A stretch of 64,000 bases of DNA from Pectobacterium araliae. Its GTDB lineage: Bacteria > Pseudomonadota > Gammaproteobacteria > Enterobacterales > Enterobacteriaceae. The stretch spans positions 1,116,001-1,180,000 of the forward strand of contig NZ_AP028908.1 in the NCBI RefSeq assembly GCF_037076465.1, written 5' to 3'. The position numbers and the translations under genes were made by a program. Below are positions 53,702 through 63,239 of the stretch, in pieces; the stretch's first letter is position 1, and every line of letters begins with the position of its first letter. The notes below the pieces were generated by a model, which was not told the origin of the DNA, did not search any database, and saw only the letters and a list, made by a program, of their open reading frames with translations.

Positions 53702-56083
53702 ATGAACCCTGAGCGTTCCGAACGCATAGAAATCCCCGTATTGCCCTTGCGCGATGTGGTGGTTTATCCGCACATGGTCATTCCGTTGTTTGTTGGTCGG
53801 GAGAAATCGATTCGGTGCCTTGAAGCCGCAATGGATCATGACAAGAAGATCATGCTGGTGGCACAGAAAGAAGCTTCAACGGATGAGCCAAGTATTAACG
53901 ATCTTTTCTCGGTAGGGACGGTAGCCTCAATTCTTCAAATGCTGAAACTGCCCGATGGTACGGTAAAAGTGCTGGTTGAGGGGTTACAGCGTGCGCGTAT
54001 TACGACGCTATCTGATAGCGGTGAGCACTTCGCTGCACACGCCGAATATCTTGATTCTCCGGCGATTGACGAGCGCGAGCAGGAAGTGCTTATGCGTACG
54101 GCGATCAATCAGTTTGAGGGATACATCAAACTGAATAAGAAGATCCCGCCGGAAGTGCTGACATCGCTGAACAGTATTGATGATGCTGCGCGTTTAGCGG
54201 ATACCATTGCTGCGCACATGCCGCTGAAATTGGCCGATAAGCAGTCTGTACTTGAAATGTTCGATATTACTGAACGTTTGGAGTACCTGATGGCGATGAT
54301 GGAATCTGAAATCGACCTGTTACAGGTAGAAAAACGAATCCGCGGCCGTGTTAAGAAGCAAATGGAAAAAAGCCAGCGTGAGTACTATCTGAATGAGCAA
54401 ATGAAAGCTATTCAGAAAGAGCTGGGCGAGATGGATGACGCACCGGATGAACACGAAGCGTTAAAGCGTAAGATTGAAGCGGCAAAAATGCCGAAAGACG
54501 CGCGTGAAAAAGCCGAAGCTGAATTACAAAAACTGAAGATGATGTCGCCAATGTCTGCGGAAGCGACAGTGGTGCGTAGCTATATCGACTGGATGGTGCA
54601 GGTGCCATGGAATGCGCGCAGCAAAGTGAAGAAAGATTTGCTGAAAGCGCAGGAAATGCTGGATACCGACCATTATGGTCTGGATCGCGTCAAAGAACGC
54701 ATCCTTGAATATCTCGCCGTACAGAGTCGTGTCAGCAAAATCAGAGGACCTATTCTGTGTCTGGTGGGGCCTCCTGGTGTGGGTAAAACGTCGCTCGGTC
54801 AGTCTATTGCCAAAGCGACCGGCCGCCAGTATGTGCGCATGGCGCTGGGTGGCGTGCGTGACGAAGCGGAGATCCGCGGGCATCGCCGTACTTATATCGG
54901 CTCCATGCCGGGCAAACTGATCCAGAAAATGGCGAAAGTCGGGGTGAAAAACCCGCTATTCCTGCTGGATGAGATCGACAAGATGTCTTCCGACATGCGT
55001 GGCGATCCTGCTTCTGCCTTGCTGGAAGTGCTCGATCCTGAGCAGAACGTGGCGTTTAACGATCACTATTTGGAAGTCGATTACGATCTGTCCGATGTGA
55101 TGTTTGTTGCCACGTCTAACTCCATGAACATCCCAGCACCGTTGCTTGACCGTATGGAAGTTATTCGTCTTTCCGGCTATACCGAAGATGAAAAACTGAA
55201 TATTGCCAAACAGCATCTGCTGCCGAAACAGATCGAACGTAACGCGCTGAAAAATGGCGAACTGTCGGTAGAAGACAGTGCGATTGTTGGCATTATCCGT
55301 TATTACACCCGTGAAGCGGGTGTGCGTAGCCTTGAGCGTGAAATCTCCAAGCTGTGCCGTAAAGCAGTAAAAACGCTGCTGATGGATAAATCGACTAAGC
55401 ATATCCAGATTTCGGGCGATAACCTTAAGGATTTCCTTGGGGTACAGCGTTTTGACTATGGCCGTGCGGACGATGAAAATCGCGTAGGGCAGGTGACGGG
55501 GCTGGCCTGGACAGAAGTCGGTGGCGATCTATTGACGATTGAAACCGCCTGCGTTCCGGGCAAAGGTAAGTTGACTTATACCGGTTCGCTGGGTGAAGTC
55601 ATGCAGGAGTCGATTCAAGCTGCGCTTACTGTGGTTCGTGCCAGAGCGGAAAAATTAGGCATCAATGCTGATTTTTATGAGAAACGTGATATCCACGTTC
55701 ACGTTCCAGAAGGTGCGACGCCGAAAGATGGGCCAAGTGCGGGTATTGCTATGTGTACCGCGCTAGTTTCTTGTCTGACAGGAAATCCGGTGCGTGCTGA
55801 TGTGGCAATGACGGGTGAAATTACTCTGCGTGGCTTGGTGCTTCCGATCGGTGGTCTGAAAGAGAAACTGCTGGCTGCACACCGTGGTGGAATCAAGACG
55901 GTATTGATCCCGGATGATAACAAACGCGATCTGGAAGATATTCCACAGAACGTGATTGCCGATCTGGAAATTCATCCGGTGAAACGTATCGAGGAAGTGT
56001 TGGCGTTAGCGTTGCTGAATGCGCCTTCTGGCATCCAGGTGGTCTCGACCCCTAAAGCCAGAGCCAAGGCCAAGGCAAAATAG
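53702..56083 (+). CDS. lon: Lon protease
   Basis: A 793-residue ATP-dependent serine protease (E. coli 784). LAN substrate domain (about 10-200), coiled coil with [24 protein letters not shown]+ domain with GPPGVGKT and FLLDEIDKM, protease domain with catalytic Ser in [10 protein letters not shown] and Lys in [12 protein letters not shown]. The C-terminus ends in alternating Lys/Ala (KARAKAKAK). It degrades misfolded and regulatory proteins. Heat-shock promoter upstream. Confidence 0.98.
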   Translation: MNPERSERIEIPVLPLRDVVVYPHMVIPLFVGREKSIRCLEAAMDHDKKIMLVAQKEASTDEPSINDLFSVGTVASILQMLKLPDGTVKVLVEGLQRARITTLSDSGEHFAAHAEYLDSPAIDEREQEVLMRTAINQFEGYIKLNKKIPPEVLTSLNSIDDAARLADTIAAHMPLKLADKQSVLEMFDITERLEYLMAMMESEIDLLQVEKRIRGRVKKQMEKSQREYYLNEQMKAIQKELGEMDDAPDEHEALKRKIEAAKMPKDAREKAEAELQKLKMMSPMSAEATVVRSYIDWMVQVPWNARSKVKKDLLKAQEMLDTDHYGLDRVKERILEYLAVQSRVSKIRGPILCLVGPPGVGKTSLGQSIAKATGRQYVRMALGGVRDEAEIRGHRRTYIGSMPGKLIQKMAKVGVKNPLFLLDEIDKMSSDMRGDPASALLEVLDPEQNVAFNDHYLEVDYDLSDVMFVATSNSMNIPAPLLDRMEVIRLSGYTEDEKLNIAKQHLLPKQIERNALKNGELSVEDSAIVGIIRYYTREAGVRSLEREISKLCRKAVKTLLMDKSTKHIQISGDNLKDFLGVQRFDYGRADDENRVGQVTGLAWTEVGGDLLTIETACVPGKGKLTYTGSLGEVMQESIQAALTVVRARAEKLGINADFYEKRDIHVHVPEGATPKDGPSAGIAMCTALVSCLTGNPVRADVAMTGEITLRGLVLPIGGLKEKLLAAHRGGIKTVLIPDDNKRDLEDIPQNVIADLEIHPVKRIEEVLALALLNAPSGIQVVSTPKARAKAKAK

Positions 56084-56116
56084 TGACCTGTCGCAAAAAC
56101 CCTTGAGAAAATCAGG

Positions 56117-56152
56117 GCTGGTGAGTGAAATCGTGCTTGCCAGCTTTTTTTT
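56117..56152 (+). terminator. Terminator of lon
   Basis: GCTGG (56117-56121) pairs with CCAGC (56140-56144) with an extended imperfect stem, followed by eight T residues. Confidence 0.75.
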
Positions 56153-56280
56153 GTACCGCTAAGTTAGAGCACTGTTAGTTTTAGCCGTAACTGGCTAAGC
56201 ATGACAGTATTGATAATAAATTACGTGTCGCGTCTTGGGATATTGAAGCGCGATAAGAGAATTCCAGAGGGGATGACAGA

Positions 56281-56553
56281 GTGAACAAGTCACAATTGAT
56301 CGACAAAATTGCCGCAGATGCTGATATTTCCAAAGCGGCAGCAGGGCGTGTGTTAGATGCAATTATTGGTTCCGTTACCGAATCCCTGAAAGAAGGGGAT
56401 GATGTTGCTTTGGTTGGTTTTGGTACTTTCTCAGTGCGTGAACGTGCTGCTCGTACCGGCCGTAACCCGCAAACGGGTAAGGAAATCAGTATCCCTGCGG
56501 CAAAAGTACCAGGATTCCGTGCTGGTAAAACGCTGAAAGACGCCGTTAACTGA
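56281..56553 (+). CDS. hupB: DNA-binding protein HU-beta
   Basis: A 90-residue histone-like protein, same length as E. coli HU-beta. GTG start with GAGGGGATGACA upstream. Signature [21 protein letters not shown] is the DNA-binding arm. It bends and packages DNA as HU homo- or heterodimers. It lies between lon and ppiD, as in E. coli. Confidence 0.97.
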   Translation: MNKSQLIDKIAADADISKAAAGRVLDAIIGSVTESLKEGDDVALVGFGTFSVRERAARTGRNPQTGKEISIPAAKVPGFRAGKTLKDAVN

Positions 56554-56822
56554 TTATTACGTCACAGGTTTGGCTGATAACCACTTTGGGTGCCAAACAA
56601 TACCTGACGCAATGATATTGGTAAGGTAAGATACGAGGCGCATCATTTTGTGATGTGCCTTTTATTTATATAGGATTTTACATACCCGACACATGGCAGA
56701 ACGTGGCGGGCAATAAGCTTAAGTGCGCCCTAGCCTTGTATTGGGCTATAGCAATCGCAAGGATGCAGGCTTCGGCCAGCGCAGGGAGTTTTATCCATTC
56801 TACAGCGGAGTGTTGTCACATT

Positions 56823-58703
56823 ATGATGGACAATTTACGTACGGCCGCGAATAACGTCGTGCTCAAAATTATTCTTGCTTTGATCATCGCATCATTCGTT
56901 TTAACTGGCGTTGGTGATTATCTTATTGGTGGTTCAGGAGATTACGCTGCAAAGGTGAACGGGCAGGAAATTACCCGTGGACAGCTTGAGCAAGCGGTAC
57001 AAAACGAACGCAGTCGTCAGCAGGAAACCCTGGGTGAGAATTTCTCTATCCTGGCGAGTAATGACGGTTACATGCAGCAATTGCGCAAGCAGGCACTCTC
57101 CCAACTCATTGATGAAACCTTGCTGGATCAGTATGCCAATAAGCTGGGATTGAACATCAGTGATGAGCAAATCAGACAGGCAATCTTTGACGTTCCTGCG
57201 TTTCAGACAAACAACCGTTTTGATAATGAAAAATATCTGGATCAGGTTCGCCGCCTTGGCGTAACGCCAGAGATGTATGCTCAAATGCTGCGTAAGCAAT
57301 TGACTTCACAACAGTTGATTCGTGGTTTTGGCAACACCGCATTCCTGCTGCCGCAGGAGATTGATAACCTGGTGAAACTGGCTGCACAAGATCGCGTTGT
57401 TCGTGTGGCGACGATTGATGTCGCAGCCAAGGCGAAAACCCAGACGGTCGCTGATGATGAAGTCCTGAGTTATTACGATCAAAACAAAGGGCGTTTCATC
57501 GCACCAGAAGAATTTAAGGTCAGCTATATCACGCTGGATGCGGCAAGTATCATGGACGGTGTGAAAGTGGATGATAAAGCCATCAATGATTTCTACGAAC
57601 AGAACAAGAACGACTATTCTCAACCCGAACGCAAGAAATTCAGCGTCATTCAGGTGAAGAATGAGGCCGATGCAACGTCTGTTCTGGAGGCGCTGAAGCA
57701 AGGTGGTGATTTCGCGACGCTGGCGAAAGAAAAATCAACGGACGTTATCTCGCGCCGCAACGGTGGCGATCTGGGATGGATGGACGAAAGCAGCATGATT
57801 GATGAGCTTAAGCAGGCAAAACTGACGGAGAAAGGTCAGGTTTCCACAGCGATTAAATCCTCTGTTGGCTATCTGATTGTGCGTCTGGATGATGTTCAAC
57901 CGCAGCTGGTCAAACCGTTGAGTGAAGTGAGTGCTGAGATCGCTGAGAAAGTGAAGCATGAGAAAGCACAGGATGGCTACTATGCGTTGCAACAAAAAGT
58001 CAGCGAAGCGGCCAGCAATGACAACGAATCTCTGGCTTCAGCAGAAGAAGCGGCTGGTGTGAAAGCCACGCAGACCGACTGGTTTACGCGTGAGCAGGTT
58101 CCTGCCGCGCTGAACTTCCAACCGGTAATGCAGGCCATCTTTAGCGGTGCGCTGCTGGGTGAAAACGGTGCCGCGGGCAACAACTCCGATGTAATTAACG
58201 TTGACGGTGACCGTGCTTTCGTTCTGCGCATCACTGAGCATAAGCCTGAAAGCACTCGCCCTCTGGATCAGGTGCGTACCGAGATCGTAGACGCGCTGAA
58301 GCGTCAGAAGGCTGAACAGCAGGCTCGTGTGGACGCTGAAAAAATTCTGGCTGAGCTGAAGCAAGGTAAAGATGATGCACTGAAAGCCGCAGGATTGCGC
58401 TTTGGTGAGGCAAAAACGCTGTCATCTATCTCTCAGGGCGATGCAACGGCCGAGACCATTTTTGCTATGCCGCATCCAGAGAAAGATAAACCATCTTATG
58501 CGATTACTCAGGATCAGGCTGGTAATGTCGTATTGGCTGCGCTGGATAGCGTGACGCCGCATCAACTCAATGATGAGCAGAAAACACAGTTTGCCAGCCA
58601 GGTTCAGCAAGGCTCTTTGGGCGCGCTGTTTGATTCTCTGCTGTCCAGCTTACGTAGTGAAGCGAAAATCAAGATGGGCAATGCGGCGCAAGAACAGCAA
58701 TAA
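56823..58703 (+). CDS. ppiD: Periplasmic chaperone / peptidyl-prolyl isomerase PpiD
   Basis: A 626-residue inner-membrane-anchored folding factor (E. coli 623) near the Sec translocon. One N-terminal membrane helix (about 16-36), SurA-N-like helical region, then a parvulin domain (about 265-360, QPERKKFSVIQVKN and GGDLGWMDESSMI). The start at 56823 (MMDNLRTAANNVVLKI) equals E. coli; the frame stays open upstream to 56655 without similarity to the family. Confidence 0.96.
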   Translation: MMDNLRTAANNVVLKIILALIIASFVLTGVGDYLIGGSGDYAAKVNGQEITRGQLEQAVQNERSRQQETLGENFSILASNDGYMQQLRKQALSQLIDETLLDQYANKLGLNISDEQIRQAIFDVPAFQTNNRFDNEKYLDQVRRLGVTPEMYAQMLRKQLTSQQLIRGFGNTAFLLPQEIDNLVKLAAQDRVVRVATIDVAAKAKTQTVADDEVLSYYDQNKGRFIAPEEFKVSYITLDAASIMDGVKVDDKAINDFYEQNKNDYSQPERKKFSVIQVKNEADATSVLEALKQGGDFATLAKEKSTDVISRRNGGDLGWMDESSMIDELKQAKLTEKGQVSTAIKSSVGYLIVRLDDVQPQLVKPLSEVSAEIAEKVKHEKAQDGYYALQQKVSEAASNDNESLASAEEAAGVKATQTDWFTREQVPAALNFQPVMQAIFSGALLGENGAAGNNSDVINVDGDRAFVLRITEHKPESTRPLDQVRTEIVDALKRQKAEQQARVDAEKILAELKQGKDDALKAAGLRFGEAKTLSSISQGDATAETIFAMPHPEKDKPSYAITQDQAGNVVLAALDSVTPHQLNDEQKTQFASQVQQGSLGALFDSLLSSLRSEAKIKMGNAAQEQQ

Positions 58704-58737
58704 GCTCCGCAAAAATTTGCAAATCGTTGCAACAACC

Positions 58738-58760
58738 AAAGGCCGCTTTCGCGGCCTTTT
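58738..58760 (+). terminator. Terminator of ppiD
   Basis: AAAGGCCGC-TTTC-GCGGCCTTTT, a compact hairpin with a T-run. Confidence 0.92.
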
Positions 58761-58841
58761 CCACATTTAAATTCTGCTGTTTGCGGTGTTGATCGGTCTG
58801 CGGCAAGGTAGCCGTGCTGTCACACACAAGGAGGAAACAGC

Positions 58842-59207
58842 ATGAAAAAATCAGGAATCAAAGCACTGTGCTTAATCATTGGGATGAGTTTGTCCGGGTT
58901 GCCGTTGCTGGGTCAGGCGGCACCTAAATCTGCCGACAGTACGGCGACAGCGGTGAAGTCTGCACCAGCAGATCAGAAAGCGGAAAAAGCAACGCTTCCT
59001 GATGGTGATGAGGATAAGGTAAGCATTAATGCAGCAAGCGCTGAGGATTTGGCTGAAATAATGAACGGTGTCGGCCTTAAAAAGGCGGAAGCGATCGTTA
59101 ACTATCGTGAGCAAAATGGCCCTTTTACCCAGATCGATCAATTAACTGAAGTCCCGGGAATTGGAGCAGCGTTAGTTGAGCGTAATCTCTCTCGGTTAAA
59201 GCTGTAA
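58842..59207 (+). CDS. Secreted helix-hairpin-helix protein (ComEA/YbaV-like)
   Basis: A 121-residue protein. A signal peptide (residues 1-26, ending LGQAA) is followed by a charged linker and a ComEA-type double helix-hairpin-helix: VSINAASAEDLAEIMNGVGLKKAEAIVNYRE and GPFTQIDQLTEVPGIGAALVERN. Such proteins bind DNA in the periplasm; in naturally competent bacteria ComEA aids DNA uptake. It stands in the place of E. coli ybaV, between ppiD and fadM. AAGGAGG lies ahead of the ATG. Confidence 0.92.
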   Translation: MKKSGIKALCLIIGMSLSGLPLLGQAAPKSADSTATAVKSAPADQKAEKATLPDGDEDKVSINAASAEDLAEIMNGVGLKKAEAIVNYREQNGPFTQIDQLTEVPGIGAALVERNLSRLKL

Positions 59208-59300
59208 TGTTTTTAAAACCATGATGCTTTTAATACTGTGATATCAGTCGCAGCCCAGTTGAACGCTTTCTCTGGGCTGTGAACCTCTGCTAGGCTAATT

Positions 59301-59317
59301 ATTAGGTCATACCAGTT
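59301..59317 (-). promoter_or_regulatory. Candidate FadR binding site upstream of fadM
   Basis: On the minus strand AACTGGTATGACCTAAT matches the 17-bp FadR consensus (AACTGGTCNGACCTGTT) at about 13 of 16 defined positions. fadM is a known FadR-repressed gene in E. coli. The site ends 30 bp before the start codon. Confidence 0.7.
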
Positions 59318-59346
59318 GTCGGTTTCGTCACAGGAGCATCACCGCT

Positions 59347-59745
59347 ATGCAGACTTTCATTACCGTTCGTGGTTATCACATTGATGTTTATCAGCACGTT
59401 AATAACGCGCGCTATTTGGAGTTTCTGGAAGAGGCGCGTTGGCAGTGGCTGGAAACGTTGCCCGCGTTTGGCTGGATGCAGCGTAACAATATTGCTTTCG
59501 TGGTGGTGAACATCAATATCAACTATCGCAAACCTGCCGTTCTCAGCGACGTGCTGCGTATTGATAGTGCGCTGCGACAACTGAATACGAAAAGTGGGGT
59601 GATCAGTCAGAAGATAACCCGAGTGTCTGATGACAGTGACGTGGTGGATGCCACACTGACGTTTGTCTGCATTGATTTATTGACGCAAAAAGCGCTGCCG
59701 CTGGAGGGAGAACTGCTGGAACACCTGGACGAAATTCGTCATTAA
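59347..59745 (+). CDS. fadM: Long-chain acyl-CoA thioesterase FadM
   Basis: A 132-residue hot-dog fold thioesterase (E. coli FadM/YbaW 132) hydrolysing unsaturated long-chain acyl-CoA intermediates of beta-oxidation. The active-site segment is VRGYHIDVYQHVNNARYLEFLEEARW. AGGAG lies upstream. It stands in the E. coli order between ybaV and queC and carries a FadR-like site. Confidence 0.94.
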   Translation: MQTFITVRGYHIDVYQHVNNARYLEFLEEARWQWLETLPAFGWMQRNNIAFVVVNININYRKPAVLSDVLRIDSALRQLNTKSGVISQKITRVSDDSDVVDATLTFVCIDLLTQKALPLEGELLEHLDEIRH

Positions 59746-59752
59746 CATCAAG

Positions 59753-59792
59753 CAGCAGGCCATCGCTATACGGAATAGTCTGCTGTTTTTTT
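59753..59792. terminator. Putative terminator between fadM and queC
   Basis: CAGCAG (59753-59758) pairs with CTGCTG (59780-59785) around a 21-base loop, followed by seven T residues on the plus strand. The short stem makes it moderate. Confidence 0.6.
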
Positions 59793-59827
59793 ATTGATGT
59801 AATATCTCAGTGCGATGGCGTGAAATA

Positions 59828-60523
59828 TCAGCGTAACCCGACTTTCTGCTTCAGTGAGGCCATGATAGTCGCGGAATTATTTTGGTATTGTGCGAGCCCG
59901 TTTGCGCGTAAATGGCAGGCGGCACACTGGCCACATCCATCACCTTTGATGCCGTTATAGCAGGTTAGCGTGTGATAACGCACGGTATCGAGCTGCTGGT
60001 AGTATTCCGCCAGTGCCCAGGTTTCGGCCTTATTGAGCCACATCAGTGGGGTTTCAAAACGGATATCACGGGCAATACCTAAAACAATCGCTTGATTCAG
60101 TGATTTTACGAATTCGTCGCGACAGTCCGGGTAGCCGGAGAAATCGGTTTCGCATACGCCGGTAATGACGGCTTCTGCACCCACCTGGTAGGCGTAGATT
60201 GAGGCTAACGTCAGGAAAAGAATGTTTCTTCCCGGAACGAAGGTGTTGGGGATGCCTTGTGCATTGGCGTCATACTCAGGAACTGGAATGCTATCACGCG
60301 TTAGGCTGCTGGTGGCGAGCTCATTCAATAAGCCGACGTCCAGGACTTTATGCGCTGTTGCCCCCAATTTCTGGCTGAGTTCCCGAGCGACATCAATTTC
60401 CGCACGGTGGCGTTGCCCATAGTCGAAGGTGATGCAGTGGACATCATCATAATGTTGCAGAGCTTGGATCAGGCACGTTGTGGAGTCTTGTCCACCGCTA
60501 AAAACGACAACAGCACGCTTCAT
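59828..60523 (-). CDS. queC: 7-cyano-7-deazaguanine synthase
   Basis: A 231-residue ATP-dependent enzyme converting 7-carboxy-7-deazaguanine to preQ0 in queuosine synthesis. The PP-loop is [11 protein letters not shown] at the N-terminus. The zinc site is [23 protein letters not shown]. Converges on fadM. It acts upstream of tgt and queA found at 22.5-24.8 kb. Confidence 0.97.
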   Translation of the reverse strand: MKRAVVVFSGGQDSTTCLIQALQHYDDVHCITFDYGQRHRAEIDVARELSQKLGATAHKVLDVGLLNELATSSLTRDSIPVPEYDANAQGIPNTFVPGRNILFLTLASIYAYQVGAEAVITGVCETDFSGYPDCRDEFVKSLNQAIVLGIARDIRFETPLMWLNKAETWALAEYYQQLDTVRYHTLTCYNGIKGDGCGQCAACHLRANGLAQYQNNSATIMASLKQKVGLR

Positions 60524-60664
60524 TCTTCATTCACCTTAACGTGACGTTAACCGCAATACATTTGTAATGCACTGCGGTACAAAGCCGCTATGTTACCTCA
60601 AAACCATGTTACCTGAAAAATAGCCTGTATTCAGCGCTGCAACTGCGTGCTGAATACACCAGCC

Positions 60665-61741
60665 TTACACCGGGCTGAGTTCCGGCATCATAGGTAACAT
60701 TTCTGGGGTGTTCAGAGCATTAAGGTAGGGGCTTATGTCGCCGATATTTTTTTCTACCCAACTGCTGTTGTAGTAGGTATCCAGATAGCGTTCACCGCTG
60801 TCGCATAGCAAGGTTACAATCGCGCCTTTTTGACCCCGACTCACCATTGCTTTGGCCAGTTGCAGCATTCCCCAGGCGTTGGTGCCAGTAGAGGCTCCCG
60901 CTTTGCGGCCTAATACGCTTTCCAGCCAGTACAATGTTGCGATGCTGGCAGCGTCCGGTACTTTAATCATGCTATCAATAACGTCTGGAATGAAAGAAGG
61001 CTCGGCACGCGGGCGGCCGATACCTTCTATTCGACTACCGCAGGGGCCGATGAGGGAACGATCCCGTTTCTGGTAGCAGTCGTAGAAGACGGAGTTTTCT
61101 GGATCGACAACGACCAATTGCGTATTCAATCCCTGATAACGAATGTAGCGTCCGAGCGTTGCCGACGTGCCGCCAGTTCCTGCGCTCATCACGATGTAGT
61201 CCGGTACGGGATGCGGTTCACGTGCCATTTGTCGGTAAATGCTGTCAGCGATATTGTTATTGCCACGCCAGTCGGTGGCGCGTTCTGCATAGGTGAACTG
61301 ATCCATATAATGGCCGTTCATCTCTTGCGCTAACTGTTCAGATGCGGCATAGATTTGTCCCGCCTGTTCAACAAAATGGCAGCGACCACCATAGAAAGCG
61401 ATTTGCTCAATTTTTCTTTTTGCTGTGCAGGAGGGCATGACGGCGATAAACGGCAGGCCGAGCAAGCGTGCAAAATACGCTTCTGACACGGCTGTGCTGC
61501 CGGATGATGCTTCGATAATTGGTGTGCCTTCTTTAATCCAACCGTTGCACAGCCCGTAGAGAAACAAAGAACGAGCTAACCGATGCTTCAGGCTACCGCT
61601 GGGATGCGTGCTTTCATCTTTGAGGTAAAAATAGATACCGGGATAATCCGGCAGGGTCAGACGGATGAGATGCGTATCAGCCGAACGCTGAAAATCTGCT
61701 TCGATAGCGCTGATGGCATTTTTAACCCAGGTATTGGTCAT
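60665..61741 (-). CDS. PLP-dependent L-cysteine desulfhydrase-like enzyme (cysteine synthase family)
   Basis: A 358-residue fold-type II PLP enzyme. The PLP Lys is K52 in [11 protein letters not shown]; the substrate loop is [14 protein letters not shown] and the phosphate cradle [14 protein letters not shown]. It is related to O-acetylserine sulfhydrylases but has a distinct N-terminus and no biosynthetic neighbours. A homologue next to an Lrp-type regulator in Pantoea ananatis (CcdA, with CcdR) is a main cysteine desulfhydrase; the same two gene types occur here within 1 kb. The function as a cysteine-degrading enzyme is therefore likely but inferred from family and context. Confidence 0.8.
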   Translation of the reverse strand: MTNTWVKNAISAIEADFQRSADTHLIRLTLPDYPGIYFYLKDESTHPSGSLKHRLARSLFLYGLCNGWIKEGTPIIEASSGSTAVSEAYFARLLGLPFIAVMPSCTAKRKIEQIAFYGGRCHFVEQAGQIYAASEQLAQEMNGHYMDQFTYAERATDWRGNNNIADSIYRQMAREPHPVPDYIVMSAGTGGTSATLGRYIRYQGLNTQLVVVDPENSVFYDCYQKRDRSLIGPCGSRIEGIGRPRAEPSFIPDVIDSMIKVPDAASIATLYWLESVLGRKAGASTGTNAWGMLQLAKAMVSRGQKGAIVTLLCDSGERYLDTYYNSSWVEKNIGDISPYLNALNTPEMLPMMPELSPV

Positions 61742-61898
61742 GATGAAAACTCGGTTAGATAACTATGAGAATAGATTAACGAGTTTTCAGGATAAAAAAA
61801 TTATCTTTTTATCTATTCATGACCGATTTGATAGAATTAATTACCTCTTTAATTTCTATTTGGAGCTTAATTTTCTATTAAAATACTCTTCAACATTA

Positions 61899-62342
61899 CT
61901 ACCCAAAGATCATAGCAATCGCGGCGGCTATTGCTACAAGAGCCATCAAAGTAAATGCCATATTGATGGCACTAATAATGAAGGGGAATGCGATGACGGC
62001 GATGCCGAGCATCGCTGCGCTTATGCAAGGTCTGGCAGATTCACGGCGAGAGAAGCCGAAAACGGCGAAAATAATCGCGAGACAGCCTAATGCGGATGTG
62101 GCGGCAATCACTAATCGCTGTTCATTGAATGAGGATTGTGGTGCGGGTGTGGGGGCAACTTTTCCCATTAGTCTATCCAACGTGGTATCACGGATGGAAA
62201 CAATCTTCTCTGCTATTCGTTCTTCAATCGGCACTTCAGGTGTCAGTGGTCCAGTCCAAAAATAGGATACGGCAACGACTAATCCGATTGCGCCGAAAAT
62301 CATACCTATCATGCTGAATTTATTATTTTTATCTTTTGTCAT
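61899..62342 (-). CDS. Uncharacterised inner-membrane protein
   Basis: A 147-residue protein not recognised with confidence. Start at 62342 (MTKDKNNKFSMIG) with GGAG nine bases upstream; an upstream in-frame start at 62390 lacks such a site. One N-terminal membrane helix (about 10-30), a soluble stretch with EERIAEKIVSIRDTTLDRLMGK, then three hydrophobic segments (about 75-95, 104-124, 126-147) ending MIFG. It resembles small YidI-type membrane proteins in design only. It lies between the desulfhydrase-like gene and decR, on the strand of the former, 157 bp away. Confidence 0.7.
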   Translation of the reverse strand: MTKDKNNKFSMIGMIFGAIGLVVAVSYFWTGPLTPEVPIEERIAEKIVSIRDTTLDRLMGKVAPTPAPQSSFNEQRLVIAATSALGCLAIIFAVFGFSRRESARPCISAAMLGIAVIAFPFIISAINMAFTLMALVAIAAAIAMIFG

Positions 62343-62609
62343 CGTTTCGCCACTCCTGGTTGGCATAAAATATATCACTGGCTGATACATAATGAATTGT
62401 AGAAATCAGTTTGCCAGTTTGTCGTATCACCTTTCGTGAAAGGCAATTAAATTCGATACTATACAATTTGTTATGTTTTTTCATTATCGAGTGGTGATGT
62501 GGTTTTCTGATGTCGTCAGTGAGTGTTGAAGCCAATTTGGGGCGGAAAGAACATTGCTTTTCTCTCTCAATGGCGGAAAGTAGAGCAAAATTTTCTATGG
62601 AGTGGCGCT

Positions 62610-63071
62610 ATGTTGGATAAAATTGATCGCACATTGCTGAATATGCTGCAACAGGATTGCACGCTCTCGCTACAGACGCTGGCCGAAGCGGTCAATTTGA
62701 CATCCACACCGTGCTGGAAACGTCTGAAGCGTTTGGAAGAAGACGGGATCATCAGAGCGCGGGTGGCGCTGTTGGATAATGAACGTCTGGGACTAGGGCT
62801 GACGGCGTTTGTCTTATTGAAGACGCAGCAGCACAATCGTGACTGGTATCAAACCTTCACCCGCGTGGTGTCAGACATGCCGGAGGTGCTGGCTTTCTAT
62901 CGCATGGCTGGTGAGTACGACTACCTGATGCAGGTTCAGGTCGCTGATATGAAAAGCTATGATGATTTCTATAAGCGGTTGGTGAATGGTATTCCCGGGC
63001 TGGTCGATGTAACATCTAGCTTTGCTATGGAACGAATCAAACATACCACGGCATTGCCCTTATCCCTGTGA
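62610..63071 (+). CDS. decR: Lrp/AsnC-family regulator DecR (YbaO)
   Basis: A 153-residue Lrp-type regulator closely matching E. coli DecR (YbaO, 152 residues), which senses cysteine and activates cysteine detoxification genes. N-terminal helix-turn-helix [41 protein letters not shown]-terminal RAM domain with [26 protein letters not shown]. The start at 62610 ([10 protein letters not shown]) follows GGAG; an upstream in-frame start at 62523 has no family match. Like E. coli it precedes mdlA. It likely controls the desulfhydrase-like gene at 60.7-61.7 kb. Confidence 0.94.
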   Translation: MLDKIDRTLLNMLQQDCTLSLQTLAEAVNLTSTPCWKRLKRLEEDGIIRARVALLDNERLGLGLTAFVLLKTQQHNRDWYQTFTRVVSDMPEVLAFYRMAGEYDYLMQVQVADMKSYDDFYKRLVNGIPGLVDVTSSFAMERIKHTTALPLSL

Positions 63072-63084
63072 TTCATCATCCATA

Positions 63085-63165
63085 CTCGTCATACTTCAAG
63101 TTGCATGTGTGTTGGCAACGTCCAAATCTGCCTATGACAGATTTGTCAGTCACCCGAATTATTTA
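63085..63165. repeat. Dispersed intergenic repeat, copy 2
   Basis: Same ends as the copy at 14634-14691 (CTCGTCATACTTCAAGTTGC ... AGTCACCCGAATTATTTAG). In the middle it has an extra hairpin, AAATCTG-CCTATGA-CAGATTT (63124-63144). It lies between decR and mdlA and may act as a terminator or processing site for decR. Confidence 0.75.
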
Positions 63166-63239
63166 GTGTCTATCCGTCTTTTGTATAATCACCTTTCTGA
63201 GTCTGTCATGACCTGTCTGGTTAATGGAATGAGAACCAC

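Noticed and set aside
62129..62317. Small plus-strand frames opposite the membrane protein
   Set aside because: No ribosome binding site; the minus-strand frame has a signal-anchor pattern and a proper site.
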